Assembly (NCBI RefSeq): GCF_030866825.1
Contig: NZ_CP133020.1
Span: 2,914,001 to 2,978,000 of the forward strand
DNA from: Rathayibacter sp. SW19
Lineage (GTDB): Bacteria > Actinomycetota > Actinomycetes > Actinomycetales > Microbacteriaceae
DNA length: 64,000 nt
Reading direction: 5' to 3'
The position numbers were made by a program, and so were the translations under genes. Positions 25,248-34,671 of this stretch are shown in pieces. A model generated the notes under the pieces. The model was not told the DNA's origin. It did not search any database and saw only the letters and a program-made list of their open reading frames with translations. The number at the start of each line of letters is the position of its first letter. The stretch's first letter is position 1.

Positions 25248-25916
25248 ATGACGGACAATGGCGAGGTTAAGGAGGCCCGCAAGCGCATCGGACGTCCTCC
25301 CCGGATCACGGGCACTCAGATCATGGAGGCGGCGCAGAAGTACACGCCGGAGTCCCTGACGATGAGTGGCCTAGCCGCCGATCTCGGCGTCGACAGGAAG
25401 TTGCTGAACTACTACGTCGGCGGAAAAGAACAATTGCTGCACTTGATCGCCCAAGAGGCGCTGAAAGCACAAGTTCCCGAGCTGACCATCGCCCCCAACG
25501 CGGAGTGGGACGAGGTGATCCGCACTACCGCATACAGCCTGCGTGAGGCCGCCATCGCGACCGGCCAACTCGTCCATTTCTCGTCGACGTATATCGCGGC
25601 TCGCTCGCTCGCTCCCGTCGAGGCGTCAGGGGCCGCGCTCCTGAGCGCTGGATTTGACCGCCCCACCACTGCTCACGCGCTGATGATGATCGTCTCGCTC
25701 TGCATTGCCTCGGCACGGGATGCGCTGTTCGACGCCAGCCCAGAACGCCATCCGCAGCACCCCGAGAATCGGGAAGTGTTCAACCAGTTGGAGACGGAGC
25801 TTCCCATTCTTCATGCATTACAGGACACGGTTCCCACCTTCGGACTGGAACAGTTCCAGTTCAACATCGACACCGTCATCAGCGGGCTACGAAAGCGTCT
25901 GTCTAAGACGACGTAG
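25248..25916 (+). CDS. TetR-family regulator of the GH3-MFS module
   Basis: The 222-residue protein has a helix-turn-helix at about residues 15-65: ARKRIGRPPRITGTQIMEAAQ, then MSGLAADLGVDRKLLNYYVGGKEQLLHLI. The remainder is a helical ligand-binding domain. AGGAGTGGC precedes the ATG at 25248, and this start places the GRPP basic arm near the N-terminus as usual. It is divergent from the MFS-GH3 genes. The two TTCCC-N4-GGGAA sites in the 148-base gap are its likely operators. Repression relieved by a glycoside or aglycone is inferred. Confidence 0.85.
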   Translation: MTDNGEVKEARKRIGRPPRITGTQIMEAAQKYTPESLTMSGLAADLGVDRKLLNYYVGGKEQLLHLIAQEALKAQVPELTIAPNAEWDEVIRTTAYSLREAAIATGQLVHFSSTYIAARSLAPVEASGAALLSAGFDRPTTAHALMMIVSLCIASARDALFDASPERHPQHPENREVFNQLETELPILHALQDTVPTFGLEQFQFNIDTVISGLRKRLSKTT

Positions 25917-27288
25917 AGGCCGCAGGTAGCCCCAATACCGTTTTTGCAGGCGAACAGCGTGACTGAATTTTCAAGGTGCGGCCTGTCGCGATGGCCGCCA
26001 ATCGCATCACACCACCATCTCTCCCAGGGCATGCCCATCCGGAAACGATCATTTTCGGTGCGCTGTCGACGACGGGTGAATACTAACCCCAGGCGCCACG
26101 ACGACAAGCGGCCAAAATTCGGCCGACGTAGACAGTCGTCGGCGTCCTCAAACGTTGGACACATCACACTGCTGCAAGTACTGGTTGGCCACATCACGGT
26201 GCGAGGGTTCGGTCGGCACGGTCAAGTCGCTGAGCGCCAGCGAAGGTGAACGGCAGCCAATCTGGTTGTTGGCCTCGGCATGAAGTTCTCGACGGGACCC
26301 TTCGGATCGATCACCTGCCTTGTCTGTACGTGCCCTCTTCACGGGAGGCGGTTCGGAAGCCGGCGTTTCCCGTTGAGGAGTCTGGCGTGTTGGAGGAGTG
26401 TCAATGGCCAATCTGATCTGCCCGTGGCGGACACGTGGTCGCGGCGTCATCACGTCTGCACGGCAGCACATATTGGATCTCCAGCTTCAGCTGAGCGGTC
26501 AGGGCCTCGAGGTGCACGATCTGATCGCCCGGGATCGCCAACGTGCCCAACGCACGGGCGAACTGCGTGGCATCGGGCCGCCCGTTGGCACGCCAGATGA
26601 CATTGTGAGTATGGCAGAACGAGCTGGTCGCCTGAGGCCAGAGTCCGCCGGTCGCGATGCCCCCGCCGCAGGCTGCTTCACAGGCAGCTGGTCCACCAGC
26701 CATCCGACCAGATCCGGACGGCGCGGGCAGGCATCAACGGCGGCCACGACCCGGGTGTCGAGTACTGGCTGTTGGCCCGGCGCAGCCTGGCCGACCCGGA
26801 CGAGATCGCCTCCTACCTCACCCACGGACCCAAACGGGTCAGCCCGGCCGAACTGGCCGCCGCGGCCGGTGCACCATTCGCGACTGGTATCCAATTTTAC
26901 TCGCGCCTTGCGCGGAGCCGGCTATAACGTCCGGCATGCCGGCGAATGGAACATTGGGCGTGAACGTGATCCGCGTACGACGACATCGGCGGCGAACACC
27001 TGCGAGGAGGACTGAACTCATTCGACGAGGCCTCCTATCGGTGGCTAGACCAGAATGGTTATCCGTCGGTCGCGGCGACTGAACAGAGCTTCGGCCGATC
27101 ACCCAATAATTCAGGGCGGGGCCATCTTCTGGCCGGTCGCCTGCAGCAGCCGTTCGAAGCAACCGGTGAGTCGTTCATCTTGAGCCAGGCCGAGCCGCTT
27201 CTCAACCGATACGCAACACAATGGGCGGAGACCGGCACGCCGTTCATGTCACACTGCCCTCTCCTTCTGGTGACGTTTTAGAGAAATC
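25917..27288. other. Decayed region between two catabolic modules
   Basis: About 1.4 kb holds no complete gene. An IS701-type transposase remnant is recognisable near 26710-26930. A minus-strand frame at 26401-26703 (IVHLEALTAQLKLEIQYVL) and a plus-strand frame after about 27015 (NSFDEASYRWLDQNGYPSVAATEQ) look protein-like but cannot be assigned. The region probably records older insertions and deletions. Confidence 0.45.
26710..26930 (+). pseudogene. IS701-type transposase remnant
   Basis: One frame reads GVEYWLLARRSLADPDEIASYLTHGPKRVSPAELAAAAGA. It matches the stretch of IS701 DDE transposases around WxLxRRSLxDPxELAYYL that precedes the final catalytic glutamate. The glutamate region itself (RWxIEExF) is missing, and no start or normal end is present. 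It is a short fossil of about 70 codons. Confidence 0.6.
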
Positions 27289-27298
27289 TGGTATATCA
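27289..27298. promoter_or_regulatory. Putative GntR operator copy 1 (TGGTATATCA)
   Basis: TGGTATATCA is the exact reverse complement of TGATATACCA at 27415-27424. Each differs by one base from the palindrome TGGTATACCA, a type bound by FCD-class GntR regulators. The site lies 143 bases before the GntR start codon. Confidence 0.55.
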
Positions 27299-27414
27299 CT
27301 CATGTGTAATTCTAGGCGTCGAACCGACTCGAGGAGGCTATTTTGGTCGAAAAACGAGATCCAACCCATTTTATATCCAGAAATTGTTCACGAATTTGTA
27401 AACATTGCGCAATT

Positions 27415-27424
27415 TGATATACCA
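27415..27424. promoter_or_regulatory. Putative GntR operator copy 2 (TGATATACCA)
   Basis: This is the inverted copy of the site at 27289-27298 and lies seven bases before the GntR start codon. Binding here would block transcription or translation of the regulator and its operon. The two sites together suggest looping or cooperative autoregulation. Confidence 0.55.
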
Positions 27425-27431
27425 TGTGTGA

Positions 27432-28073
27432 ATGCAAGTCAGGAGCGAATTTCTCCAAAATGCCGGCACGGACCGTGCTCCGGAGAGCAAGAGCGTGTTT
27501 ATAGCGCGCATGTTACGCCGGGGGATTCTCGATGGTGAATATGCAGAGGGTGAGAACCTGCGACAGCGCGACATCGCTGCACATTTCGGCGTCAGCTCTA
27601 CTCCGGTACGTGAAGCGCTCAGTCAATTGCTGGCCGAGGGGTATATCGAAGCAAAGCTGAATCACGGCGCGCGAGTGCGGCCGCTTGCCGAGCGTATGAG
27701 CGAGAACTGGCGTCTGCGTGCGGCGCTTGAATCCGTTGCTGCCGAATTGGCTGTCAGTCAAGTGACTCCCGAAGCCATCCAGCACCTTCGGCAGATGGCG
27801 GCGGAGTTCTCGGAGGCACCGGAGAGTCGGCATGGCGAGCTCAACCAGAAATTCCATTTCGCTATCTACGAGCTGTCCGATTCGCCCGTGCTCATGAGAT
27901 TTCTCACCGAGTTGTGGCAAACCCTCGACATGGCTCCGACCAGTCGTCGCGCACATGAGGCGTCGGCGGCGGAGCATGACCTCATCATCAATGCACTTGA
28001 GCGCGGCGATGGACGAGCGGCGGGCGAGTATACGCGGCTGCATATTGAGGGCACCAGACCGCTCGACTACTAA
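27432..28073 (+). CDS. GntR-family (FCD class) regulator of the nucleobase operon
   Basis: The 213-residue protein has an N-terminal winged helix at about residues 20-85, with LRQRDIAAHFGVSSTPVREALSQLLAEGYIE, the classic GntR recognition stretch. A helical FCD domain follows, with ELNQKFHFAIYELSDSPVLMRFL and EHDLIINALERGDGRAAGEYTRLHI; its histidines would bind a metal and a carboxylate ligand. It heads an operon of two amidohydrolases and a nucleoside phosphorylase. The start ATG has no strong ribosome binding site and sits just after an operator-like palindrome, so a short-leader transcript is possible. Confidence 0.85.
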   Translation: MQVRSEFLQNAGTDRAPESKSVFIARMLRRGILDGEYAEGENLRQRDIAAHFGVSSTPVREALSQLLAEGYIEAKLNHGARVRPLAERMSENWRLRAALESVAAELAVSQVTPEAIQHLRQMAAEFSEAPESRHGELNQKFHFAIYELSDSPVLMRFLTELWQTLDMAPTSRRAHEASAAEHDLIINALERGDGRAAGEYTRLHIEGTRPLDY

Positions 28074-28125
28074 CACAACCACTAACCGTTCTCGCTTCCA
28101 GGAGCGACCGCCGAAAGGTCACCAC

Positions 28126-29148
28126 GTGACTGTCATTGTTGACACACATACGCACATCTATCCGCGGATCTACCTCGATGCTCTCGGGCGTCGGACCGAT
28201 AACCCGCGGGTAAGCGAGCGCGAGGGCGATTCGGGTTTGTTCCGGATCTTCCCCGGCGACCAGGGTCGGCCGATTACACAGGACTACTGGTCGATTGATC
28301 GCAAGCTTGAGTTTATGGATGAGCACGGAATCGACTACTCGGTCGTTTCGCTGGGAAACCCCTGGCTTGATCCATTCGAGCCGGCTGAATCGCTGGAGTT
28401 GGCATCGCATCTGAATGAGGAGCTCGCCACTTACAGCAGACGGACTGCGGGGCGGATCGTTGGCATGGGGTGCATCCCGAATGCGTCGATCGACGAAGTC
28501 GTGGGCACCCTGAGGGATATCGCCGTACGTGAGGGACTGTTTGGCGTGGCTATGGGTACCCGAATCAGTGGTCTCGCGTTTGACTCCCCGGAGTTGGACG
28601 CCGTATGGGCCGAACTGGAACGCTTAGCGTTGCCCGTGCTTGTGCATCCTCACTACGGCGTCGGCCTCGACGAGATGCACGGCTATGGCCATGCATTACA
28701 GCTCGCGCTTTCGTTTCCCTACGAAACCACTCTCGCGCTCACCAGACTGGTGATGTCCGGAGTCTTGACCCGCTTTCCGGACTTGCGAATCATCGGTTCT
28801 CACGGTGGCGGAACGCTGCCGTACCTCGCTGGGCGTGTCGATGGGTGCTGGCGTCCCGATGAAGTTGCGCAGGCTCGGCACGATGTCGAACCGTCCAAGG
28901 ACTTCGCGAAACTATGGCTAGACTCCCTGGTCTACACGCCGAGCGCTCTCACTGCAGCACTCGACCTTGTGGGTCCAGAGAAGCTGATGTTCGGCACGGA
29001 TCATCCATTCGCGATCGCAAATCCGCAGAAGAACCTGGAGGCAATCCATCGGGCGGCACGAAGCTCTGCTGTGTCCGAGGCGGTAATGGGGTCAAACGCG
29101 ATTGGGCTATTCGGCTTGAAGGTCGCCGAGGCGGAGAGAGTTCGGTGA
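28126..29148 (+). CDS. ACMSD-like amidohydrolase (amidohydrolase 2 family)
   Basis: The 340-residue protein starts at GTG with GAAAGG upstream. It begins VIVDTHTHIYP, the metal-binding HxH of the amidohydrolase superfamily. Further ligands are seen in VLVHPHYGVG, IIGSHGGGTLPYLAGR and LMFGTDHPFA, the usual order for 2-amino-3-carboxymuconate-semialdehyde decarboxylase-like enzymes. Such enzymes hydrolyse or decarboxylate ring-derived acids. With a deaminase and a phosphorylase next in the operon, a step in breaking down a purine- or pyrimidine-derived ring is plausible but unproven. Its TGA overlaps the ATG of the next gene. Confidence 0.8.
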   Translation: MTVIVDTHTHIYPRIYLDALGRRTDNPRVSEREGDSGLFRIFPGDQGRPITQDYWSIDRKLEFMDEHGIDYSVVSLGNPWLDPFEPAESLELASHLNEELATYSRRTAGRIVGMGCIPNASIDEVVGTLRDIAVREGLFGVAMGTRISGLAFDSPELDAVWAELERLALPVLVHPHYGVGLDEMHGYGHALQLALSFPYETTLALTRLVMSGVLTRFPDLRIIGSHGGGTLPYLAGRVDGCWRPDEVAQARHDVEPSKDFAKLWLDSLVYTPSALTAALDLVGPEKLMFGTDHPFAIANPQKNLEAIHRAARSSAVSEAVMGSNAIGLFGLKVAEAERVR

Positions 29149-30575
29149 TGCATGCGCCAACCGGTTCAGCGGCCGCCCTCGCTACCGGGGACATGATCCT
29201 GCTGCGATCCTGTGGCGCCCTCTACCTGATCCGCGGGGGAGTTCCCGCTGTGGTGGAGGGTGAGGACGTGTTCGTGTCCGGAGGTCGCGTGAGGGCGATC
29301 GGGCGAAACCTCCGCGTACCGGAGGGTACGTGGACAATTGAGGCATCCGACTGGGTTGTGATTCCCGGGCTGGTGAACACCCATCACCATCTGTCACAGC
29401 AACTCACGCGAACGGAGGGCCTCGACTGCGGACTGGCCGGTTGGTTGGCGAAGCTGTACCCGGTGTGGAGCCATATCACTGCCGAGGATGCATATGACGG
29501 TGCACGTATAGGAATTGCCGAATTGCTACTCAGCGGATGCACCACTGTCGGCGATTTCACCTACTACTTCCCCACGGGAAGCGGTGACATATTCGAGGCC
29601 CAGGTGCAGGCTGCGGCGGAACTCGGTTGCCGGTTCGCGCCGGTGCGCGGCGGGCTTGTCGAGCTGGAAGCGGCGACCCGCGAGCGGATTGGTGATTGCA
29701 TCGACTCTTCGATCGAACCTGTTGACGCGATGCTGGAGCGAATGGAATCTGCTATCAACAGATTCCACGATGCCAGCGATGCCTCGATGTGCCGTGTCGG
29801 CCTCGGCCTCACCGAGAAGACATATGGGTTACCCCAGGTGATGCGGGATGTCGCGGAGCTGGCCAACCGGCACGACGTCACACTTCACACCCACCTCCAC
29901 CCGCGACCCGACGAGCGAGAGCGAGCTCGCTTCGCGGCGGGGCTGGACCCGGTCGGATTTCTGCAAGACACGGGGTGGTGGAATGAGCGCCTCTGGATCG
30001 CGCACGGCACTGGACTCACCCCCGAAGAACTGCATTCTGCGAGCCAACATGGGGTGGGATTGTCCTTGAGCCCGAGTTCAAATGCGCGGTTCGGCTTGCC
30101 AATCACGCCCGGTCTCGCCGCTGATCTCGCGGGGGTGGAAATTTCGATCGGTGTTGATGGCGCCGCATCAAATGACTCGGGCCACCAACTCGCCGAGATG
30201 CGCCTTGTCTTCCAGACCCAGCGCATCCGCGCAGCACAAGACGGGCTTCCCTTCCAACTGGTGACGCCGCAGAGAGTGCTGAGCTGGGCGACCGTCGGAG
30301 GCGCACGCACGCTCGGATGGGATGGCGGCGACATACGAGTGGGCGCACTCGCCGACATTGCGGCATTCAGCTGCCGCGAACTGGAATACGCCGGGGCGAG
30401 CGACCCAATAGCTGCACTTCTATTGTGTGCCTCTGGCGCTATGCGTGCCCGACTGGTGTTGGTCAACGGGGCGCCAGTAGTCGAGAACGGCGCGCTCACG
30501 CACGCAGACAGCATGGACATTGCCGAGCGCGGGCGTAGCGCGATGGAACGGTTATGGCAGCGATCGGCGAACTAG
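29148..30575 (+). CDS. 8-oxoguanine-deaminase-like amidohydrolase
   Basis: The 475-residue protein begins with a small beta domain, then PGLVNTHHHLSQQLTRTEG (metal HxH). Further ligands lie in TLHTHLHP and WIAHGTGL, and the aspartate is in GVDGAASNDSGHQLAE. The GVDGxASND motif with HTHLxP is characteristic of 8-oxoguanine and related aminohydrolases (atrazine chlorohydrolase and SsnA group). The expected reaction is hydrolytic release of ammonia from a purine-like ring. The ATG overlaps the upstream stop (TGATG) and has GGAGAGAG before it. A uridine phosphorylase homologue follows after 33 bases, which fits nucleoside or nucleobase salvage. Confidence 0.82.
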   Translation: MHAPTGSAAALATGDMILLRSCGALYLIRGGVPAVVEGEDVFVSGGRVRAIGRNLRVPEGTWTIEASDWVVIPGLVNTHHHLSQQLTRTEGLDCGLAGWLAKLYPVWSHITAEDAYDGARIGIAELLLSGCTTVGDFTYYFPTGSGDIFEAQVQAAAELGCRFAPVRGGLVELEAATRERIGDCIDSSIEPVDAMLERMESAINRFHDASDASMCRVGLGLTEKTYGLPQVMRDVAELANRHDVTLHTHLHPRPDERERARFAAGLDPVGFLQDTGWWNERLWIAHGTGLTPEELHSASQHGVGLSLSPSSNARFGLPITPGLAADLAGVEISIGVDGAASNDSGHQLAEMRLVFQTQRIRAAQDGLPFQLVTPQRVLSWATVGGARTLGWDGGDIRVGALADIAAFSCRELEYAGASDPIAALLLCASGAMRARLVLVNGAPVVENGALTHADSMDIAERGRSAMERLWQRSAN

Positions 30576-30608
30576 CCCAATATCGGATTATTCAGGAGGA
30601 ACCAGCAA

Positions 30609-31370
30609 ATGTCAGCAGAGCAGAAACAGCGCCATCTGGGCGTTTCATCCGACCAGGTGGGCAAATACGTACTTATGCCCGGCGATCCAGGACGGTGCGA
30701 GCCGATCGCGGCGTTCTTGGACGGCGCAGTTCACGTCGCAACCAATCGGGAGTTTTCCACGTGGACCGGCACCCTCGACGGCACAACAGTCAGCGTCGTG
30801 TCAACGGGTGTCGGTAGCCCCTCGGCCGCAATCGCCGTCGAGGAGCTCCACAAGATTGGCGCACACACGTTCATTCGTGTGGGCACCTCTGGCGCAATGC
30901 AGCCTGACATCGTCCACGGGGAGTTGGCGATCGTCACGGGCGCGATCCGTGATGAGGGAACCTCGCGACAGTACCTACCGATCGAGTTCCCCGCGGTTGC
31001 TGACGGCGCAGTTGTCGCTGCCCTCACTTCGGCCGCGCGCCAAGCCAACCTGCCGCACCGCCTGGGAATCTCGCACTCCAAGGACTCGTTCTACGGGGAA
31101 ACCGAGACGGCACGGATGCCCCTGGCCGGGACTCTGGCCGAGCGATGGAACGCCTGGGTGGCGGGTGGAGCGATCTGTTCAGAAATGGAGTCATCTGCCA
31201 TCTTCATTCTGTCCTCGATATACGGGACCCGTGCCGGCGGCATCATGCAGATGCATGCCGGAGGCGCGCCCGGCAATCAGAATGCGCTCCTGTCGACCGC
31301 GATCGGTGCGGTTCGACTACTTATCGCTCGCGACCGGGCCGACTCCGCACTTGAGGGCCATAGTGCCTAG
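30609..31370 (+). CDS. udp: Uridine phosphorylase-like nucleoside phosphorylase
   Basis: The 253-residue protein shows the family motifs in order: LMPGDPGRCEPIA (phosphate site), STGVGSPSAAIAVEEL, IRVGTSGAMQ and the sugar-binding AICSEMESSAIF. Length and motifs fit uridine phosphorylase, which splits uridine with phosphate to uracil and ribose 1-phosphate. A purine specificity cannot be ruled out. AGGAGGAACCAGCAA precedes the ATG. It is the last gene of the GntR-headed operon. Its TAG stop is part of the CTAG target of the IS1182 insertion that follows, so the protein is unchanged although its terminator has been displaced. Confidence 0.85.
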   Translation: MSAEQKQRHLGVSSDQVGKYVLMPGDPGRCEPIAAFLDGAVHVATNREFSTWTGTLDGTTVSVVSTGVGSPSAAIAVEELHKIGAHTFIRVGTSGAMQPDIVHGELAIVTGAIRDEGTSRQYLPIEFPAVADGAVVAALTSAARQANLPHRLGISHSKDSFYGETETARMPLAGTLAERWNAWVAGGAICSEMESSAIFILSSIYGTRAGGIMQMHAGGAPGNQNALLSTAIGAVRLLIARDRADSALEGHSA

Positions 31371-33108
31371 GTGCGTGGGTCAGTAGTGGTGTTGGTGTGG
31401 TTTGGATGTTTGATCAGGGATTTTGGGTCCCAGTGTGGGATAATTTGGTATGGGATCGGATACTCCTGATGGTCTTTTCGATGAGTCGCTGATTGAACGG
31501 GTGATGCCTGATCTGTCGGTGATCCAGGCTGGCGCCGGGATCCATAAACGGTTCAAACCGTTCGATCCGGATCTGGTGATGATGGTGCCGCCGTCGTTGG
31601 ACGAGTGGCTGCCGGAGGTTCATCTTTCCCGGTTCATTGCTGACGTCGTGGACAGTCAGCTGGACTTGTCGAAGTTTTATGCGTCGTATGCCAAGGCGAA
31701 GGGCCAGCCGCCGTATGACCCGCGCCTGATGGTTCGTGTGCTGCTCTACGGGTATTGCGTGGGCGTGCGTTCCTCGCGGGAACTCGAGCGTGCGTGTGTG
31801 GATGTGGTCGCTTTTCGTTGGTTGACCGCGCAGCAAGCACCCGATTTTCGTTCGATTGCCCGGTTCCGCAAACGTCACCTGTCGGCCTTGGGCAACGTGT
31901 TCTTGCAAGCGTTGGAGTTGTGTCGGGCGGCGGGGATGGTCTCGCTGGGGCAGGTCGCGTTGGACGGCACGAAGGTGCGGGCCAACGCGTCCCGCCGCAA
32001 GGCGATGAGTTACGCCCGTCTGACCCAAAGGCAGAAGGTCCTGGCCGAGGAGGTCTCCGATCTCCTCGCGGAGGCCGAGGCGATCGACACTGCGGAAGAC
32101 ACCCGGTTCGGCAAGGACAAACGCGGTGACGAGTTACCGGCCGAGCTTGCCCGGCGTGAAACGCGTTTGGGCAAGCTTGCCCAGGCGCGGGCTGCGCTCG
32201 AGGCCGACGCGGCGGCCAAAGCCCGTAAAGATGCCGAACAGAAAGCACGCGAGCACGGCGATGAGGACGGTGCGGTCAAGGAGAAGGGTCAGGACGCGGC
32301 AGCCAAAGCTGTGGTGGGACCGAAGACGCAACGCAACTTCACCGACCCGGACTCGAGGATCATGAAGACCGCGGACGGGTCCTTCCACTACTGCTATAAC
32401 GGTTTCTGCCTGGTGGATAAGGACCATCAAGTGATCGTCAGCAACGATATGACGAACACCCCGAATGATTTCGAACAGTTGGCCCCGATGATTCAGAAAG
32501 CCGAAGCGACTCTGGGGGTACTGCCCGGTCAGGTTCTGGTCGATGCCGGCTTCTGCTCGGTGAAGAACCTCGAATTCGCGGAGGGCATCGAGGAAGCCAG
32601 TGCGGGCAAGACAGAGTTCTTCATCGCAACCCGCCGACTCAACGCTGCAGAGGAAGCGATCATGGGGACGGGTCAGCAACAGGCGGCCGCGGCGACCGCA
32701 AAACTACGAATGGTGCAAAGGCTGCGATCCAAACACGGCCACGATATTTATGCCAGGCGCAAAGCGATCGTGGAACCGGTGTTCGGACAGATACACACCA
32801 GGCAAGGCAAACACGTGCTCCTGCGCGGGCTTGATCAAGCCAAACACGAGTGGGACCTGATCGCCGGCTGCCACAACCTACTCAAACTTTTCAGCGCCAC
32901 AACCGCACGGTCAATGAACGGACTGGGAACCTAACCCGTCAGGATCGGGCCGCCCCACCAGGACCAGTCAAGCTGCCGCCGTCGCTCCACGGTCTCTGCA
33001 ACACCAGAAGACCCCACCGATCACACATGGCACGCCTGCCCGCCACGACAGCCAGCGGCCGGAAACCGCCGCCAACTCCCAACCCCAAACCACTACTGAC
33101 CCTCGCAC
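31371..33108 (+). mobile_element. IS1182-family insertion sequence, apparently intact
   Basis: The ends are near-perfect inverted repeats: GTGCGTGGGTCAGTAGTGGT on the left, and GTGCGAGGGTCAGTAGTGGT read inward from the right (33089-33108). The 4-bp palindrome CTAG is duplicated outside (31367-31370 and 33109-33112). The 1,738-bp element carries one full-length transposase gene. It landed in the stop codon of the nucleoside phosphorylase gene and recreated it. Confidence 0.88.
31450..32934 (+). CDS. IS1182-family transposase
   Basis: The 494-residue protein has the IS1182 layout. The N-terminal domain holds DPRLMVRVLLYGYCVGVRSSRELE and TAQQAPDFRSIARFRKRHL. The first catalytic aspartate is in VALDGTKVRANAS. 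A charged coiled coil (about 190-290) follows. The second aspartate is in VLVDAGFCSVKN, and the glutamate is in KAIVEPVFGQIHTRQG. No stop or frameshift interrupts it, so the element may still be active. Confidence 0.92.
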   Translation: MGSDTPDGLFDESLIERVMPDLSVIQAGAGIHKRFKPFDPDLVMMVPPSLDEWLPEVHLSRFIADVVDSQLDLSKFYASYAKAKGQPPYDPRLMVRVLLYGYCVGVRSSRELERACVDVVAFRWLTAQQAPDFRSIARFRKRHLSALGNVFLQALELCRAAGMVSLGQVALDGTKVRANASRRKAMSYARLTQRQKVLAEEVSDLLAEAEAIDTAEDTRFGKDKRGDELPAELARRETRLGKLAQARAALEADAAAKARKDAEQKAREHGDEDGAVKEKGQDAAAKAVVGPKTQRNFTDPDSRIMKTADGSFHYCYNGFCLVDKDHQVIVSNDMTNTPNDFEQLAPMIQKAEATLGVLPGQVLVDAGFCSVKNLEFAEGIEEASAGKTEFFIATRRLNAAEEAIMGTGQQQAAAATAKLRMVQRLRSKHGHDIYARRKAIVEPVFGQIHTRQGKHVLLRGLDQAKHEWDLIAGCHNLLKLFSATTARSMNGLGT

Positions 33109-33211
33109 CTAGCACACCGCTTACGGGGTTGGCAACCTCTTGTTCGTGCGCAGCAAGCGGTATAGACCGGACAGCATAGACCGGACATTGACATGAAATG
33201 GAGCAACAAGC

Positions 33212-33469
33212 ATGAGTATCGGAACTGGGATCGTCCTGTTCGTGATCGGCGCGATCCTGACTTTTGCCCTCAACATCCAGGTAGCGTGGATCGATCTGCA
33301 CCTGGTCGGCTACATCTTCATGGGTGCCGGCGTCGTCGTTTTCATCATTGGCATAATCTTGGTGAGTCGTCACCGCAGAGCGACGACGACCTCCCGCTCT
33401 GCCGTCGATCCCGTCGACGGAGCGCGCGTTACCCGCAGCACCTCGGAAATCGATGACCCACCCGTATGA
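33212..33469 (+). CDS. DUF6458-like small membrane protein
   Basis: The 85-residue protein starts MSIGTGIVLFVIGAILTFALNIQV and continues WIDLHLVGYIFMGAGVVVFIIGIILVSRHRR. This is two membrane helices with a short loop, matching the small actinobacterial DUF6458 family. A hydrophilic tail of about 30 residues follows on the cytoplasmic side. The role of the family is unknown. It lies just after the IS1182 element, in its own transcription unit. Confidence 0.75.
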   Translation: MSIGTGIVLFVIGAILTFALNIQVAWIDLHLVGYIFMGAGVVVFIIGIILVSRHRRATTTSRSAVDPVDGARVTRSTSEIDDPPV

Positions 33470-33524
33470 GCTGGCACGGTGACACTGAACACAGACCGAT
33501 TCCACAACGTCGCGGTGCGATGAT

Positions 33525-33857
33525 ATGGGGATGGGCTACCTCATTTACGCCAACACCGCGGAATATGAAATCGAAGATCGAACGCTCTCCCATGTGAAGG
33601 TCGCCGTCGTCGCCAAGCTGAGACGACAAGAGAGTTTCCTCCTGAGTTGGGGTCCGACCTCGTCAGACGGCTCCGGCCGCATCAGCCTGTGGCTTTCGCC
33701 GTCGATTCCGCTGCAGTTCCGATTCTCGGGCAGTCGAGCGCCCGAACTCAATCCTGCGTGGCTCCAGGCGCTTGCGCACTCGGCGAACGGCACCAGGGGG
33801 ATGATCGTGATGACCGAGAAGGAGGCCGAACTCTATCTGAACCAGGCGACGCCGTGA
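33525..33857 (+). CDS. DUF7882-like small protein
   Basis: The 110-residue protein reads GYLIYANTAEYEIEDRTLSHVKVAVVAKLRRQESFLLSW near its start. This is a recurring pattern (MGYLIYxGxxEYEIDDRxLAHLKxxIxxKLRRxESFLxSW) in small proteins that I associate with Microbacteriaceae. A downstream stretch, SLWLSPSIPLQFRFSGSR, is also typical. Two ATG codons six bases apart are possible starts. The function is unknown. Its presence is the best hint in this window to the host family. Confidence 0.75.
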   Translation: MGMGYLIYANTAEYEIEDRTLSHVKVAVVAKLRRQESFLLSWGPTSSDGSGRISLWLSPSIPLQFRFSGSRAPELNPAWLQALAHSANGTRGMIVMTEKEAELYLNQATP

Positions 33858-33914
33858 CAGCACCGGCAGCAGCACAACCGGCTGGCCGTGCGTCTGCGCT
33901 CCGTGCTCCTGCTC

Positions 33915-34671
33915 TCAGGGCACGATCGCAAGCGCAACCGCTCCGCCGACTCCGATCAGCAACCAGACCACATAGTCGCCAATGTGCCCGGAATGGATGC
34001 GGTGCAGCCCGTGCACTATCCCGCGCAGCGGGTGCACCGCGGCTTTTACAACCCGCGGCAGGTTCTGTGCGTACAGTCCGGTCGTAGCGACCAGCAGCGC
34101 CCCAGCCACCGAAACTAAACAGAGCAGGATACCGGCACCACTCCAGCCAACAGCTAACGTCTCGACGTGCGCGTAGCCGGGCGACCCGCCAAGGACCGCC
34201 GCGACATAGCCGGCATGGTCGATGAAGCGTTCCGCGGCCACGGCCACCGCCGCTCCAAACGCCGGAATCAGTCCGACAGCCGCGCCGGCCGCGAGCAAGC
34301 CCACCAGCGGGATCGCCATCGTCACCGGAACCCGTGCCATCCGATTAGGGAGTTCACGTTTCTCCTCGTCCCCACTCATCTCCTCCCCCTCAACATGTGC
34401 CGGAATGCGTCCGATGCCGAGAAAGATGCGGGCGCCCGCGCGCAGAACCGCTCCGCCGGAGAGCGCGGAGACAACGATGAAGAGCACCGGCCCCCAACCG
34501 AACCCGGACGCTGAGAGACCGTCCTCTCCGATGATCTTTCCCAGGCCGATCGCGAATGGAGGAAGGCCGGCCAGAGCGAGACCTGCTGCCAGATAGACAC
34601 AACCAAGCATCCGCGCATCCTTGCCCCGCCCGCGCAACGAGAACTCGTCGACGCTGCCGTATCGGTTTAGG
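33915..34671 (-). pseudogene. mnhD: mnhD C-terminal part, cut off by IS1634
   Basis: The sequence encodes the last 250 residues or so of an MnhD/MrpD-type antiporter subunit, with hydrophobic helices such as CVYLAAGLALAGLPPFAIGLGKI and a final helix YVVWLLIGVGGAVALAI. The native sequence restarts at LNRYGSVDEFSLRGRG inside the TTTAGG duplication and joins GIILNR of the N-terminal part. It has no start of its own and would be translated only from a chance internal codon. Confidence 0.85.
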
